A stretch of DNA of 64,000 bases from an uncultured Acetobacterium sp. (GCF_963664135.1 NZ_OY760905.1:3312736-3376735), one strand, 5' to 3'. Counted from the stretch's first letter, positions 1-8,361 are shown. Notes: a model not told the origin generated them from the sequence alone. Numbers and translations are program-made.

Positions 1-393
1 GAAGGTAATATTCTGCTCACCCTGGGAAGCAATAAAATTGAAATTTTCACAAAAATTCCCGACTTTCAGGAACGGGTTTATCTGAGAGTCCTGCCGGACT
101 GGAAGGTTCTATGTAAATGCGAAAAGCTGGGCTTTAATCCTAAAAATATCATCGCCATCAAGGGTCCCTATAACGAAGCTCTGAACATTGAATTGTTCAA
201 ATACTGTAATGCATCGGTATTGGTAACAAAGGAAAGCGGCAACATGGGTGGGGTGGTGGACAAGATCAATGCCGCAAAAAAGCTGGGTATGAAGATCATC
301 CTTGTCGATCGGATTGAAGCGTGCTGCAGTAACAAATTCAATTCGATTGAAGAGCTGCTAAAATGCGTCGACCGGATTGATGCCAATCATTGA
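1..393 (+). CDS. cbiJ: Precorrin-6A/cobalt-precorrin-6A reductase, C-terminal part (cut by window edge)
   Basis: This is the last 130 codons of a gene that begins before the window; frame 1 is open from base 1 to the TGA at 391-393. The protein reduces the macrocycle of (cobalt-)precorrin-6A with NAD(P)H during corrin ring synthesis in the cytoplasm. The visible part has the family's C-terminal signature: a GPYNEALN stretch followed by LVTKESGNMGG and a KINAAKKLGM helix, which form the conserved nucleotide-binding end of CobK/CbiJ. The cobalt importer genes follow directly, which fits a cobalamin locus. Family assignment rests on these motifs; the N-terminus is not visible, so a fusion to another cobalamin enzyme cannot be excluded. 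Confidence 0.8.
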   Translation, partial: EGNILLTLGSNKIEIFTKIPDFQERVYLRVLPDWKVLCKCEKLGFNPKNIIAIKGPYNEALNIELFKYCNASVLVTKESGNMGGVVDKINAAKKLGMKIILVDRIEACCSNKFNSIEELLKCVDRIDANH

Positions 394-443
394 AACCGGC
401 AATTGACAAAAGCAAAACAAGTATTGAAAGGGTTGGGTTACAG

Positions 444-1328
444 ATGGAAAATAGTTTAACTAAATGGATCAGCTTCTTTCGAGCTGGTAATAAAGGTGAG
501 GATCAAAAGATTCATCATCAAGAGAAACACCATCATCGAATCGGACATAAACATGGGGAGGGTTCGGCTATTGACTTTTATGCTTATGCATCTAAAATCA
601 GACACTGGAACCCGACCGTTAAAGTAATTTTTTCATTGATAACGCTGCTGCTCGTTATTCTGCTAAACAATCCCCTGGTGTCCCTTGTGGTGATAATAAG
701 TATGGCTTATCTGACTGTCATCAAAGGCGGGCTACCCTTGGGAGACTATATTTCAGTGCTGATGATTCCGATCACCTTTATCATTTTGGGAACCATTGCC
801 ATCGGCATTGATTTTTCCAGCCAGCCAATGGGGCAATTTAATCTGTTTATAGGTTTTGGATATGCGTTCACATCGGTTGGAAAACTTCAGGAAATGGCGT
901 TTCTGATGCTGAAGGTTTTTGGCGCCATCAGTGCCATGATCATGATGACCTTATCGACACCGTCTTCTGAAATCATCGGGGTACTTCGAAAAGCCCATGT
1001 GCCCGAGCTGATTATTGAACTGATGAACCTGATTTACCGCTATATTTTTATTTTGCTGGATGTTTTTAACAACATGCGAAATTCGGCCGATTCCCGGCAG
1101 GGCTACTGCAATTTTAAAACATCCTGCTACACTTTTGGCAGTGTGGCCAGCAACATGCTGGTAGTTTCATTAAAAAAGGCCAACGCCTACTATACTGCCA
1201 TGGAAGCCAGAGGGTATGAAGGCAATCTTGTTTTTCTGGAGGAAGAAAAAAAGATGTCGCTGCGTCATCTGATCATTGGCGCCGCCTTTATAATTTTTCT
1301 GATTTTACTTGGGATTATGACACATTAG
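444..1328 (+). CDS. cbiQ: Cobalt ECF transporter transmembrane T component CbiQ
   Basis: CbiQ couples the CbiO ATPase to the substrate-capturing CbiM/CbiN subunits of a group I cobalt ECF importer. The protein has a soluble, His-rich N-terminus (an HHQEKHHHRIGHKHG stretch near residues 25-40) followed by several hydrophobic helices and the coupling-helix-type sequence AMEARGYEG near residue 250. The open frame also allows a TTG start at 390 overlapping the upstream stop, but ATG 444 is preceded by an AAAGGG at about the right distance, so 444 is chosen. It is the first gene of cbiQ-cbiO-cbiM-cbiN; the usual order is cbiMNQO. The His-rich N-terminus may hold metal; that is inference. Confidence 0.85.
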   Translation: MENSLTKWISFFRAGNKGEDQKIHHQEKHHHRIGHKHGEGSAIDFYAYASKIRHWNPTVKVIFSLITLLLVILLNNPLVSLVVIISMAYLTVIKGGLPLGDYISVLMIPITFIILGTIAIGIDFSSQPMGQFNLFIGFGYAFTSVGKLQEMAFLMLKVFGAISAMIMMTLSTPSSEIIGVLRKAHVPELIIELMNLIYRYIFILLDVFNNMRNSADSRQGYCNFKTSCYTFGSVASNMLVVSLKKANAYYTAMEARGYEGNLVFLEEEKKMSLRHLIIGAAFIIFLILLGIMTH

Positions 1329-1341
1329 AAGGGATGAATAA

Positions 1342-2193
1342 ATGAGAGAACCAATACTTAAGGTGAGCAATCTTTATTATCGTTATGGAAACGGTAACCC
1401 GGCACTGGATGGTATCAGTGTGGATATTTATCAAGGTGAAAAAATTGCTGTGATCGGATCCAATGGCTCCGGTAAGTCGACCTTTTTTCTCAATGCCAAT
1501 GGCGTACTCAAGGCTGATCATGGCGAAATTAGCTATCAGGGAACCATCATCAATAAAAAGAATGTCAGAGAACTGCGAAAAAACATCGGCATTGTTTTTC
1601 AGGATGCCGATAACCAGATTATTGCGTCGACAGTAATGGCTGAGGTTGGTTTTGGACCGATGAATTTAAAACTACCAAAAGCAGAAGTCATCCAGCGGGT
1701 TGACGAGGCCCTGACCACTATGAATATTCTGGATTTTAAGGATCGACCGCCCCATTATTTAAGCGGCGGCGAAAAAAAGCGAGTGACCATCGCCGATGTT
1801 ATTGCGATGAAATCGGAGGTGATTATTTTCGACGAACCCACGGCGGCCCTGGATCCCCTCAATGCCCAGATGCTGGAAGAGGTTCTTGAGAAACTGGGCG
1901 CAGAAGGTAAAACCATGTTGATTTCCACCCATGACGTGGATTTTGCCTACCGCTGGGCAGAACGGGCGATTGTCTTTAATCAGGGTAAGATCATTGCCGA
2001 CGGCACGCCGTTGGAGATTTTTCAAAACTGGGAGATTCTGGAGCAGGCAAATTTGAAACGGCCAGCGATGCTGGATGTTTATGAGATGCTGATTGAAAAA
2101 GAAATGGTGGAAAACACGAATGCTTATCCCACAACACCCCAGGCCTTAAGAGAATTACTTATGAACATCGTTTTATCGGCAGGCAAAGCGTAG
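1342..2193 (+). CDS. cbiO: Cobalt ECF transporter ATP-binding protein CbiO
   Basis: This is the ABC ATPase that powers cobalt uptake with CbiQ and CbiMN at the inner face of the membrane. Visible motifs are Walker A GSNGSGKST (residues 39-47), a Q-loop in VFQDADNQ typical of ECF ATPases, signature LSGGEKKR near residue 138, Walker B IIFDEPTAALD near 158 and a switch histidine in STHDVDF. The length of 283 residues is normal for CbiO. It starts 13 bases after cbiQ with a GAAGGG ribosome site, so translation is probably coupled. There is no second ATPase gene, so CbiO is presumably a homodimer here. Confidence 0.92.
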   Translation: MREPILKVSNLYYRYGNGNPALDGISVDIYQGEKIAVIGSNGSGKSTFFLNANGVLKADHGEISYQGTIINKKNVRELRKNIGIVFQDADNQIIASTVMAEVGFGPMNLKLPKAEVIQRVDEALTTMNILDFKDRPPHYLSGGEKKRVTIADVIAMKSEVIIFDEPTAALDPLNAQMLEEVLEKLGAEGKTMLISTHDVDFAYRWAERAIVFNQGKIIADGTPLEIFQNWEILEQANLKRPAMLDVYEMLIEKEMVENTNAYPTTPQALRELLMNIVLSAGKA

Positions 2194-2252
2194 CATCGCT
2201 TTGCAAACGCCTTTAGCATAGATAAATTATTTATAACAAGAGGAGAATACGT

Positions 2253-3017
2253 ATGAACAAAAGAATGAACATCAGAGAAAAAAGATTTGTTGCCATTGCT
2301 GCCGCTATTGCTTTGGTATTTGGGCTAACCCCGGTGGCCAACGCGATGCACATTATGGAAGGTTATTTGCCAGCCGGTTTCTGCATTGCCTGGGGCGTGA
2401 TTTGTATCCCGTTTTTAATCGCTGGTTACCTATCCATTAGAAAAACACTCAAGGAGAATCCGAAAACCATTACCTTGTTGGCAATGGCAGGTGCCTATGT
2501 TTTTGTGTTATCATCTTTAAAAATACCATCCGTCACCGGCAGTTGTTCGCATATGACGGGGACTGGGCTGGGGGCCATTCTTTTTGGACCAACGGCAGTC
2601 AGTATTTTGGGAATCATTGTACTCATTTTCCAGGCAATTCTGCTAGCTCACGGTGGACTAACTACCTTAGGAGCCAATACTTTTTCGATGGCAATTGCCG
2701 GTCCATTTGTAACCTATGGCATCTTTGTTTTGTGTAAAAAGATAAAGGTTAATAAACATCTGGGCGTTTTTTTTGCAGCTGCCATCGGTGATTTATTCAC
2801 TTATTGTGTCACAGCCTTTCAGTTGGCAATGGCTTATCCTTCTGAAAGTGGTGGGATTGGCGCTTCGGTGGTAAAATTTCTGCTGGTGTTTGCGCCAACA
2901 CAATTGCCACTGGCCATTATCGAAGGGATTTTGACCGTTGTGATCATTATTGGACTAGAAACCTATGCATCATCAGAACTTGCAGAGCTTGGATATTTAG
3001 CGGGAGGTGTAAAATAA
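2253..3017 (+). CDS. cbiM: Cobalt ECF transporter substrate-binding membrane protein CbiM
   Basis: CbiM is the S component that captures Co2+ or Ni2+. Its mature N-terminus coordinates the metal, and the expected motif MHIMEGYLP follows a signal-like segment of about 31 residues ending in ANA, so cleavage would expose Met-His for metal coordination. Six or seven hydrophobic helices follow, with the family stretch SCSHMTGTGLG near residue 98. The ribosome site AGAGGAG lies upstream of ATG 2253. The last base of its stop codon is the first base of cbiN. Cobalt rather than nickel is preferred because a corrin biosynthesis gene lies just upstream. Confidence 0.93.
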   Translation: MNKRMNIREKRFVAIAAAIALVFGLTPVANAMHIMEGYLPAGFCIAWGVICIPFLIAGYLSIRKTLKENPKTITLLAMAGAYVFVLSSLKIPSVTGSCSHMTGTGLGAILFGPTAVSILGIIVLIFQAILLAHGGLTTLGANTFSMAIAGPFVTYGIFVLCKKIKVNKHLGVFFAAAIGDLFTYCVTAFQLAMAYPSESGGIGASVVKFLLVFAPTQLPLAIIEGILTVVIIIGLETYASSELAELGYLAGGVK

Positions 3018-3340
3018 TGTCAAAAACAAAGAAAATAGTTATTGGTCTTTTATTGGTTGTTGTGTTAATTGCGGTTGTTCCATTATTTGTGTTAAAAGGT
3101 GCTGAATTTGGTGGTTCAGACGATGCTGGAAGCGTGGCCATTTCGGAGATTACCGGTTCTGAGTATGAGCCATGGTTTACGCCAATTATGGAAACAGCCA
3201 TTGGCGGCGAATTGCCAGGTGAAATTGAAAGCCTGCTCTTTTGTGTACAGACCGGGATCGGCGTGAGCATCATTGCTTTTGTCATGGGACGGTTCGTGGA
3301 ACGCAAGAAAAAAGAAGATCGATTGGATAATGCCAAATAA
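3017..3340 (+). CDS. cbiN: Cobalt transport protein CbiN
   Basis: CbiN is a small accessory subunit that loads metal into CbiM. The 107-residue protein has the family architecture: an N-terminal transmembrane helix (residues about 7-27), an extracytoplasmic loop containing FGGSDDAGS and EYEPWFTPI, and a second C-terminal helix followed by a charged tail. It overlaps cbiM by one base and has its own GGAGG at 3003-3007. It is the last gene of the cobalt transport operon; the next gene starts 54 bases later after an AT-rich gap and may be co-transcribed. Confidence 0.92.
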   Translation: MSKTKKIVIGLLLVVVLIAVVPLFVLKGAEFGGSDDAGSVAISEITGSEYEPWFTPIMETAIGGELPGEIESLLFCVQTGIGVSIIAFVMGRFVERKKKEDRLDNAK

Positions 3341-3394
3341 TTTTGGGTAATTAATTAATAAAAAATTGATTATAAAAAATAGGACGTGATAAGA

Positions 3395-4438
3395 ATGAAG
3401 AATTACTCCGTTTTGTATGCACTCCTGGCGGCGATGCTGTTTGGGTTTAATGCGCCATTCTCCAAGCTGCTGATCAATGAACTAAACCCGCTTTTTTTAG
3501 CTGCATTACTGTATCTTGGGGCAGGAATCGGGATGACGCTACTGACCTTTTTTAATAAAAGTCGCAAAATCGAAGCAAAAGAAGCCAGACTGACAAAAAA
3601 AGAGACGCCCTATGTCATTCTAATGATTTTGCTGGATATTGCTGCACCAATTTTTTTGCTGTTTGGCATCAGCATGTCCAATTCCAGTACGGCAGCGTTG
3701 TTGGGAACCTCCGAAATCGCAGCGACTTCCATTATTGCCATGATCATTTTTAAAGAGGCCATCGGAAAGCGGCTTTGGATTGCCATCGGTTTTATTTCTT
3801 TAGCAAGCATTCTGCTAACTGTTACCGATGCGGCGACAATCAGTTTATCCATCGGGTCAGTTTTAATTATACTTTCCTGTTTGTGCTGGGGATTAGAAAA
3901 TAATTGTACCCGAAAGATATCACTGAAAGATCCACTCCAGATTGTAATTCTAAAAGGTTTTGGTTCGGGAATGGGGGCGTTACTGATTGCGTCTATCTGG
4001 GGCGAGTTATCAGGATCGCTGTTGTCGATTATTTCGGCGATGGCTCTGGGTTTTGCCGCCTATGGGCTCAGTATTTACTTCTATGTAAAAGCACAGCGGG
4101 GGTTAGGGGCGGCCCGGACCAGTGCCTATTATGCAGTTGCACCTTTTATCGGCGTGCTGATTTCCTGGCTGGTTTTGAAAGAACCAATTACGATTTCCTT
4201 TCTTATTGCTTTGGGAATTATGGTATTGGGGAGTTGGCTGGCCTTATCCGAAAACCATGAACATGCTCATATTCATGGTGATGAAACCCATGAGCACAAA
4301 CACACGCATGAGGATGATCACCATAAGCACGATGATCATTCTTTGGTTATCAGTGAACATTGTCATGTCCATACTCATCAGCGTATGAAGCATAAACATG
4401 GACACCTTCCGGATAGTCATCATCGTCATGTTCACTGA
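3395..4438 (+). CDS. EamA/DMT-family transporter with a His-rich C-terminal tail
   Basis: About ten hydrophobic helices arranged as two EamA repeats make this a drug/metabolite-type transporter. The last 60 or so residues are very rich in His with Asp and Glu (repeats such as HEHKHTHEDDHHKHDDH), a pattern seen in divalent metal carriers and exporters. ATG 3395 has AGGA ten bases upstream; an in-frame GTG lies at 3386. Its place directly after cbiMN suggests a role in cobalt or nickel homeostasis, perhaps export or storage of excess metal at the membrane; the substrate is inferred and no family member with a known substrate is recognised. A terminator follows at 4543. Confidence 0.75.
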   Translation: MKNYSVLYALLAAMLFGFNAPFSKLLINELNPLFLAALLYLGAGIGMTLLTFFNKSRKIEAKEARLTKKETPYVILMILLDIAAPIFLLFGISMSNSSTAALLGTSEIAATSIIAMIIFKEAIGKRLWIAIGFISLASILLTVTDAATISLSIGSVLIILSCLCWGLENNCTRKISLKDPLQIVILKGFGSGMGALLIASIWGELSGSLLSIISAMALGFAAYGLSIYFYVKAQRGLGAARTSAYYAVAPFIGVLISWLVLKEPITISFLIALGIMVLGSWLALSENHEHAHIHGDETHEHKHTHEDDHHKHDDHSLVISEHCHVHTHQRMKHKHGHLPDSHHRHVH

Positions 4439-4542
4439 TTGTTCTTTTGGGGTTATAATTATAATAGTAAGGGATTTTAGCAAAATAATTCTATTTTATA
4501 AGATCAAGCTAATAAATGACGTCTAGACATTTCTCAATCATC

Positions 4543-4572
4543 AGAATCAACTAATTGGTTGATTCTTTTTTT
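4543..4572 (+). terminator. Rho-independent terminator after the cobalt/EamA operon
   Basis: A perfect 9-bp stem (AGAATCAAC and GTTGATTCT) with a 6-base loop is followed by a run of T. It closes the transcription unit ending with the His-tailed transporter. Confidence 0.8.
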
Positions 4573-4585
4573 GTTTACGAGGCAT

Positions 4586-4775
4586 ATTGCCGCGCTAATG
4601 GTCTGAAAAAAGACCTGTTACCTGAATACTTGTGAAGAGAAGCTGTAAGTAAGGGCGTTTCCGACGACAGAAAGGTACTGAAGTAAGCCGATGGTCTCAA
4701 ATTGTTTGTTCAGAATAATCCAATGAATGTAAGTATTCATAATAAACAGGGGAGTCGACTGCAGATGGCATTTTT
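4586..4775 (+). mobile_element. Possible group II intron domain I relic
   Basis: This stretch has no convincing gene but reads like the 5' part of a bacterial group II intron. It contains a GGTCT/AGACC hairpin (4600-4615), then GTTACCTGAA, AAGGTACTGAAGTAAGCCGA, AATCCAATGAATGTAAGTATTC and AAACAGGGG in the order I recall for domain I of clostridial introns. There is no reverse transcriptase frame and no domain V-like GAGC...GTTC hairpin before modA, so it would be a 3'-truncated remnant. The assignment is from memory of intron sequences and was not aligned; a structured leader RNA for the molybdate operon is the main alternative. Confidence 0.35.
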
Positions 4776-4830
4776 CATCAGCCTTTCGATATCCGCTTCG
4801 ATGGGAATTTACTATTTGTTTGACGAATAC

Positions 4831-4860
4831 TTGACATATGACAATAACGTATTATATAAT
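4831..4860 (+). promoter_or_regulatory. Promoter of the modABC operon, with TTGACATATG element
   Basis: TTGACA (4831-4836) and TATAAT (4855-4860) are separated by 18 bases, about 60 bases upstream of modA. The -35 lies within TTGACATATGACAA, one mismatch from the palindrome TTGACATATGTCAA. The same TTGACATATG sequence forms the left arm at three promoters between 28 and 38 kb, but no matching right arm is seen here. Confidence 0.65.
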
Positions 4861-4917
4861 ACAAAACAAATCAAAACATGGCGAAACAACACTAAAAGAG
4901 CTGGAAAGGAAAATTGA

Positions 4918-5712
4918 ATGAAAAAGTTTAAGAATTTGTTAGTCGTATTATTGGTAATTGGAACAATACTCAGTTTAGCATCAGGTTGCAGCACCACGTC
5001 TAAAGATGCTGAGGTGAAAAACGATCAGCAACAAAGTCTTGCAGGTCACACTCTGTTTATTTATTGCGGAGCAGGCATGACGAAACCGTTTAGTGCAATT
5101 GCTGATAAATTTAAAGAGGAAACAGGTTGTGATGTGCAAGTCGTTTATGCCAATGCAGCGCAGCTTCAGAATCAGATTCAAACAACCGGAGAAGGTGATC
5201 TATTTGTTGCGGGTTCTACTGATGAGCTTACACCGGTCAAAGATAAGGTAACAGAAAGTAAAGATCTGGTCAAACATATTCCGGTATTAGCGGTAAAAAG
5301 TGGTAACCCTCTGGGGATTACCGGCTTAAATGATTTAACCAAGGAAGGTGTCGAAGTTGTTCTGGGGGATGCAGATGCGACACCAATCGGTAAAATTGCC
5401 AATAAAGCACTTTCAGATCTGGGGATTTTAAACAGTGTAAATGTCGTGGCAAGAGCAGCGACTGCACCTGAAATTGCCAATGCCCTGGCCGTTGACGAAT
5501 GCAATGCGATTATTAACTGGAAAGAAAATGTACCAGCTACCAATGCAGAAATTGTCAATACAACCGACTTGAATGCTTATGTAAAAACGGTTCCAGCGGC
5601 TAAACTAAGCAGCAGTAAAAATACCGAAGCGCTGACCGCATTAATGGCATTTTTAGATACGGATGCGGCAAAAAATATCTGGAAAAGCAATGGATATGAA
5701 TTGCTCAACTAA
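4918..5712 (+). CDS. modA: Molybdate/tungstate ABC transporter substrate-binding lipoprotein
   Basis: ModA/WtpA-family proteins bind molybdate or tungstate outside the membrane. The signal peptide ends in lipobox LASGC with Cys24 as the lipidated residue. The mature protein has the family opening LFIYCGAGMTKPF, then VVYANAAQLQNQI and GDLFVAGSTDEL, which line the oxyanion site. At 264 residues the length is normal. It starts the operon modA-modB-modC-HMA-modD. Molybdate and tungstate cannot be told apart by eye; acetogens need one or the other for formate dehydrogenase. Confidence 0.88.
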   Translation: MKKFKNLLVVLLVIGTILSLASGCSTTSKDAEVKNDQQQSLAGHTLFIYCGAGMTKPFSAIADKFKEETGCDVQVVYANAAQLQNQIQTTGEGDLFVAGSTDELTPVKDKVTESKDLVKHIPVLAVKSGNPLGITGLNDLTKEGVEVVLGDADATPIGKIANKALSDLGILNSVNVVARAATAPEIANALAVDECNAIINWKENVPATNAEIVNTTDLNAYVKTVPAAKLSSSKNTEALTALMAFLDTDAAKNIWKSNGYELLN

Positions 5713-5720
5713 ATTGTAGT

Positions 5721-6542
5721 ATGAAAGAACGACTTTCCGGCTTTGATTTTTTTGAAATAGTTACAATCATCATTACCGTCATTATTATTATCTTTACATC
5801 AACATTGATCTTGTCAATCGTATTAAAAGGATTACCATATCTGGGAGAGGCGTTTCAGTCAGAAGAGGTGTGGTTTTCAATTAAGCTAAGTTTATATACA
5901 GCAAGTATTTCCACCGTCATCTGTATATTTCTGGCTATACCAACCGCTTATGCACTGTCCCGGACCGCTTTTCCCTTTAAACGAGTCTGTCAAATTATTA
6001 TTGAACTGCCGCTGTCCATGCCCTATTTAGTTTTAGGATTGAGTCTTCTGATTATTTTTTCTTCGGACTTTGGTAAAGCGCTTAAAAGTATGGGATTTCG
6101 GGTTGTCTTCGACAAAAACGGTATCATATTGGCCCAAATGGTTGTCAATTTACCCTTTGCGATTCGTTTTATTCGTACCGCGTTTCAGGAGGTTGATGAG
6201 CGTTTGGAGTTCATTTCAGGAAGTCTGGGGGCGACAAAATGGGAGCGATTCATCACCATCACATTACCCTTAGCCAGAAATGCGATCATAACAACGATTA
6301 TTCTGACGTGGTCACGGGGGTTAGGCGAATTTGGCGCGACCTTAATGCTAGTGGGGGCGACACGAATGAAAACCGAAACTTTGACCACATCGATTTATTT
6401 GAATTTGGCAACTGGCGATACCGGTGCCGCAATGGCATCTGCCACGGTCATTCTTATTATTTCAATGGTATCACTTTTTTTAACCAGCTGGATAGGCCGG
6501 AAAAATAAGCAGGAAAGCCGGATGAAGGATGTGAACGCATGA
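5721..6542 (+). CDS. modB: Molybdate/tungstate ABC transporter permease
   Basis: An integral membrane permease of the CysTW/ModB family with about six helices. The cytoplasmic EAA-type loop is visible as GSLGATKWERFITITLP near residues 169-185, followed by GLGEFGATLMLVG, a strong ModB/WtpB signature. It begins eight bases after the modA stop with only a weak ribosome site and overlaps modC by four bases (ATGA), which implies translational coupling. Its 273 residues are slightly longer than usual because of a polar C-terminal tail. Confidence 0.9.
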   Translation: MKERLSGFDFFEIVTIIITVIIIIFTSTLILSIVLKGLPYLGEAFQSEEVWFSIKLSLYTASISTVICIFLAIPTAYALSRTAFPFKRVCQIIIELPLSMPYLVLGLSLLIIFSSDFGKALKSMGFRVVFDKNGIILAQMVVNLPFAIRFIRTAFQEVDERLEFISGSLGATKWERFITITLPLARNAIITTIILTWSRGLGEFGATLMLVGATRMKTETLTTSIYLNLATGDTGAAMASATVILIISMVSLFLTSWIGRKNKQESRMKDVNA

Positions 6543-7291
6543 GCAATTTAATGGTTGAAATCAAAAAATATTCGATTCAATTAGGCACTTTTAAACTTTC
6601 TAATATTAATTTAGACATTTGCGAACAAGAAATATTTGCAGTTTTAGGAAGAACCGGATCAGGTAAAACAGTTCTTTTAGAATCGGTGGCTGGATTTTAT
6701 AAAAATTTTTCAGGGGACGTGTCTATTCAGGGAAAACGGGTCGTTGATATCCCGCTGGAAAAAAGGGGAATCGGCTTTGTCTATCAGGATTTCGGCTTAT
6801 TTCCACATATGACCGTATATGATAATATTACTTATGGTTTGAAAATACGACGAAAAGACAGTGCGTTTAAGAAAAAAATGGCAGATCGAATGGCTGAAAT
6901 ATTGTCAATCGGCCATATTCTAAATCAGTACCCGGGAACCTTAAGTGGTGGCGAGCGGCAGCGGACAGCCCTGGCTCGGGCACTTATTCTGGAACCAAAG
7001 CTATTGCTGATGGATGAACCTTTTTCTTCACTGGATCCGTCGACAAAGGAAATGATGTATCAACAGATAAAAAAAATTCATCAAATTTTCGAGTGTACCA
7101 TTCTATTTGTAACCCACGACTTTAATGAAGCCCAGCGCATGGCAGATCGTATCGGGATAATGGTGAATGGGGAATTAAAAGGCATCCGAAAGAGTTCAGA
7201 TTTATTTGAACCTTGCCAGGACGATGAAATCAATGAATTTCTTAGGGGTAGTCACGAAAGGGGTGTCAGTGTATGGAAGAACTTAGTTTAA
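6539..7291 (+). CDS. modC: Molybdate/tungstate ABC transporter ATP-binding protein (short form, no TOBE domain)
   Basis: The ATPase of the oxyanion importer. It shows Walker A GRTGSGKT (near residues 37-44), Q-loop VYQDFGLFPHM, signature LSGGERQR, Walker B LLLMDEPFSSLD and H-loop VTHDFNEA. At 250 residues it lacks the C-terminal TOBE/molybdopterin-binding regulatory domain found in the longer ModC proteins of about 350 residues, so allosteric regulation through that domain is unlikely. It overlaps modB by four bases and the next gene by 19. Confidence 0.9.
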   Translation: MSNLMVEIKKYSIQLGTFKLSNINLDICEQEIFAVLGRTGSGKTVLLESVAGFYKNFSGDVSIQGKRVVDIPLEKRGIGFVYQDFGLFPHMTVYDNITYGLKIRRKDSAFKKKMADRMAEILSIGHILNQYPGTLSGGERQRTALARALILEPKLLLMDEPFSSLDPSTKEMMYQQIKKIHQIFECTILFVTHDFNEAQRMADRIGIMVNGELKGIRKSSDLFEPCQDDEINEFLRGSHERGVSVWKNLV

Positions 7292-7491
7292 CAGTTGAGG
7301 GTATTATGTGCGGTAAATGTGTAAAAAAAATAAAGGAAGTTTTGTTGAATAAAGATAGTATTGAAGATGTCAATGTCAGTGATGATTATAAAACGGTAAC
7401 GATTTTATGTGATGCGACTAAAATAAACGCTTTGCAAATTAGTGATATTATTGAGAGAATCGAAGATAAATCATTTAAAATAATCAATTGA
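7273..7491 (+). CDS. Small HMA-domain metal-binding protein (CopZ-like)
   Basis: A 72-residue heavy-metal-associated domain with the metal-binding motif GIMCGKC (Cys13, Cys16) near the N-terminus, as in copper chaperones. It overlaps the end of modC by 19 bases and precedes modD, so it is translated with a molybdate importer. A copper-type chaperone in a molybdenum operon is unusual; it might limit copper-molybdenum antagonism or deliver another thiophilic metal. The function is inferred from the fold only. Confidence 0.75.
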   Translation: MEELSLTVEGIMCGKCVKKIKEVLLNKDSIEDVNVSDDYKTVTILCDATKINALQISDIIERIEDKSFKIIN

Positions 7492-7507
7492 GTACAGGAG
7501 AAGAAAT

Positions 7508-8350
7508 ATGTCATTTATATCAATCAATGAAATCGACCGACTGATTAATGAGGATGTTCCTTATATTGACTTGACAAGCTGGACACTGGGGATTAGAGAA
7601 CAGGTCGGACAGATTACCTATTTTACCCGGGACGATGCCGTTGTCTGCGGAACAGAAGAAGTGCGAGCCATCTTTGATCGACTGCATATTGAGATGGATC
7701 ACATGATTCCATCGGGACGACAAGTTGTTGCCGGTTCAGAACTGATAATAGGGACCGGACGAGCAGAAGATTTGCACATCGCCTGGAAAGTTGGCCAGAA
7801 TATTTTGGATAACTGCTCAGGCATTGCCACAAAAACGAAGAAAATGGTCGACATTGTCAAGGCAGCCAATCCGAATATGGCAGTATTGACCACCCGCAAG
7901 GGCTTTCCGGGAACAAAAGCACTGGCAACAAAAGCGATCATGGCAGGAGGCGCGATGCCGCATCGGTTGGGCTTATCTGAAACGATTCTGATTTTTAAAC
8001 AACATTTAAATTTTATCGGCGGTTTTGAAAGTCTGCTGAATAAACTGCCAGAAATAAAAACCGAATGTTGCGAAAAGAAAATTATCGTTGAAGCAACAAC
8101 CTTGGATCAAGCCTTAGACCTTTGTCGTGCCGGTGCCGACGGGATCCAGTTTGATAAAATGGGTGTTGCAGATTTGATCAACGCAGTAAATAATTTAAGA
8201 GTTGAATTTCCGGACAGAGTTCTGCTGGCAGCAGGCGGAATCAATGAGACCAATATTGCGAAATACGCCAAAACCAATGTAAATGGGCTTGTAACAACCA
8301 GTTTATACAGTGCAAAACCCATCGATATTGGGGTCAGAATTGAAAAATAA
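7508..8350 (+). CDS. modD: ModD-like protein of the quinolinate phosphoribosyltransferase family
   Basis: This 280-residue protein belongs to the nicotinate-nucleotide pyrophosphorylase fold and matches the ModD subgroup, which is repeatedly found at the end of molybdate transport operons and whose exact reaction is unknown. Seen motifs are TRKGFPGTKALATKAIMAGGA near residues 119-139 (hydrophobic barrel core with the family's TRKT-like site changed to TRKG), the glutamate-rich barrel strand VEATTLDQAL, and LLAAGGINETN near 240. No NAD synthesis genes are nearby. It has ribosome site CAGGAG and is the last gene before a terminator. Confidence 0.82.
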   Translation: MSFISINEIDRLINEDVPYIDLTSWTLGIREQVGQITYFTRDDAVVCGTEEVRAIFDRLHIEMDHMIPSGRQVVAGSELIIGTGRAEDLHIAWKVGQNILDNCSGIATKTKKMVDIVKAANPNMAVLTTRKGFPGTKALATKAIMAGGAMPHRLGLSETILIFKQHLNFIGGFESLLNKLPEIKTECCEKKIIVEATTLDQALDLCRAGADGIQFDKMGVADLINAVNNLRVEFPDRVLLAAGGINETNIAKYAKTNVNGLVTTSLYSAKPIDIGVRIEK

Positions 8351-8361
8351 CCAAAATTTTA

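Noticed and set aside
4702..4917. A 71-codon frame upstream of modA
   Set aside because: It runs through the intron-like segment and the modA promoter, and has no ribosome site or similarity to a known family.
4580..4917. Molybdenum cofactor riboswitch in front of modA
   Set aside because: The position would suit one, but I could not find the core segments I know for the Moco RNA; the promoter lies after the structured part, so it would not be in the transcript from that promoter.
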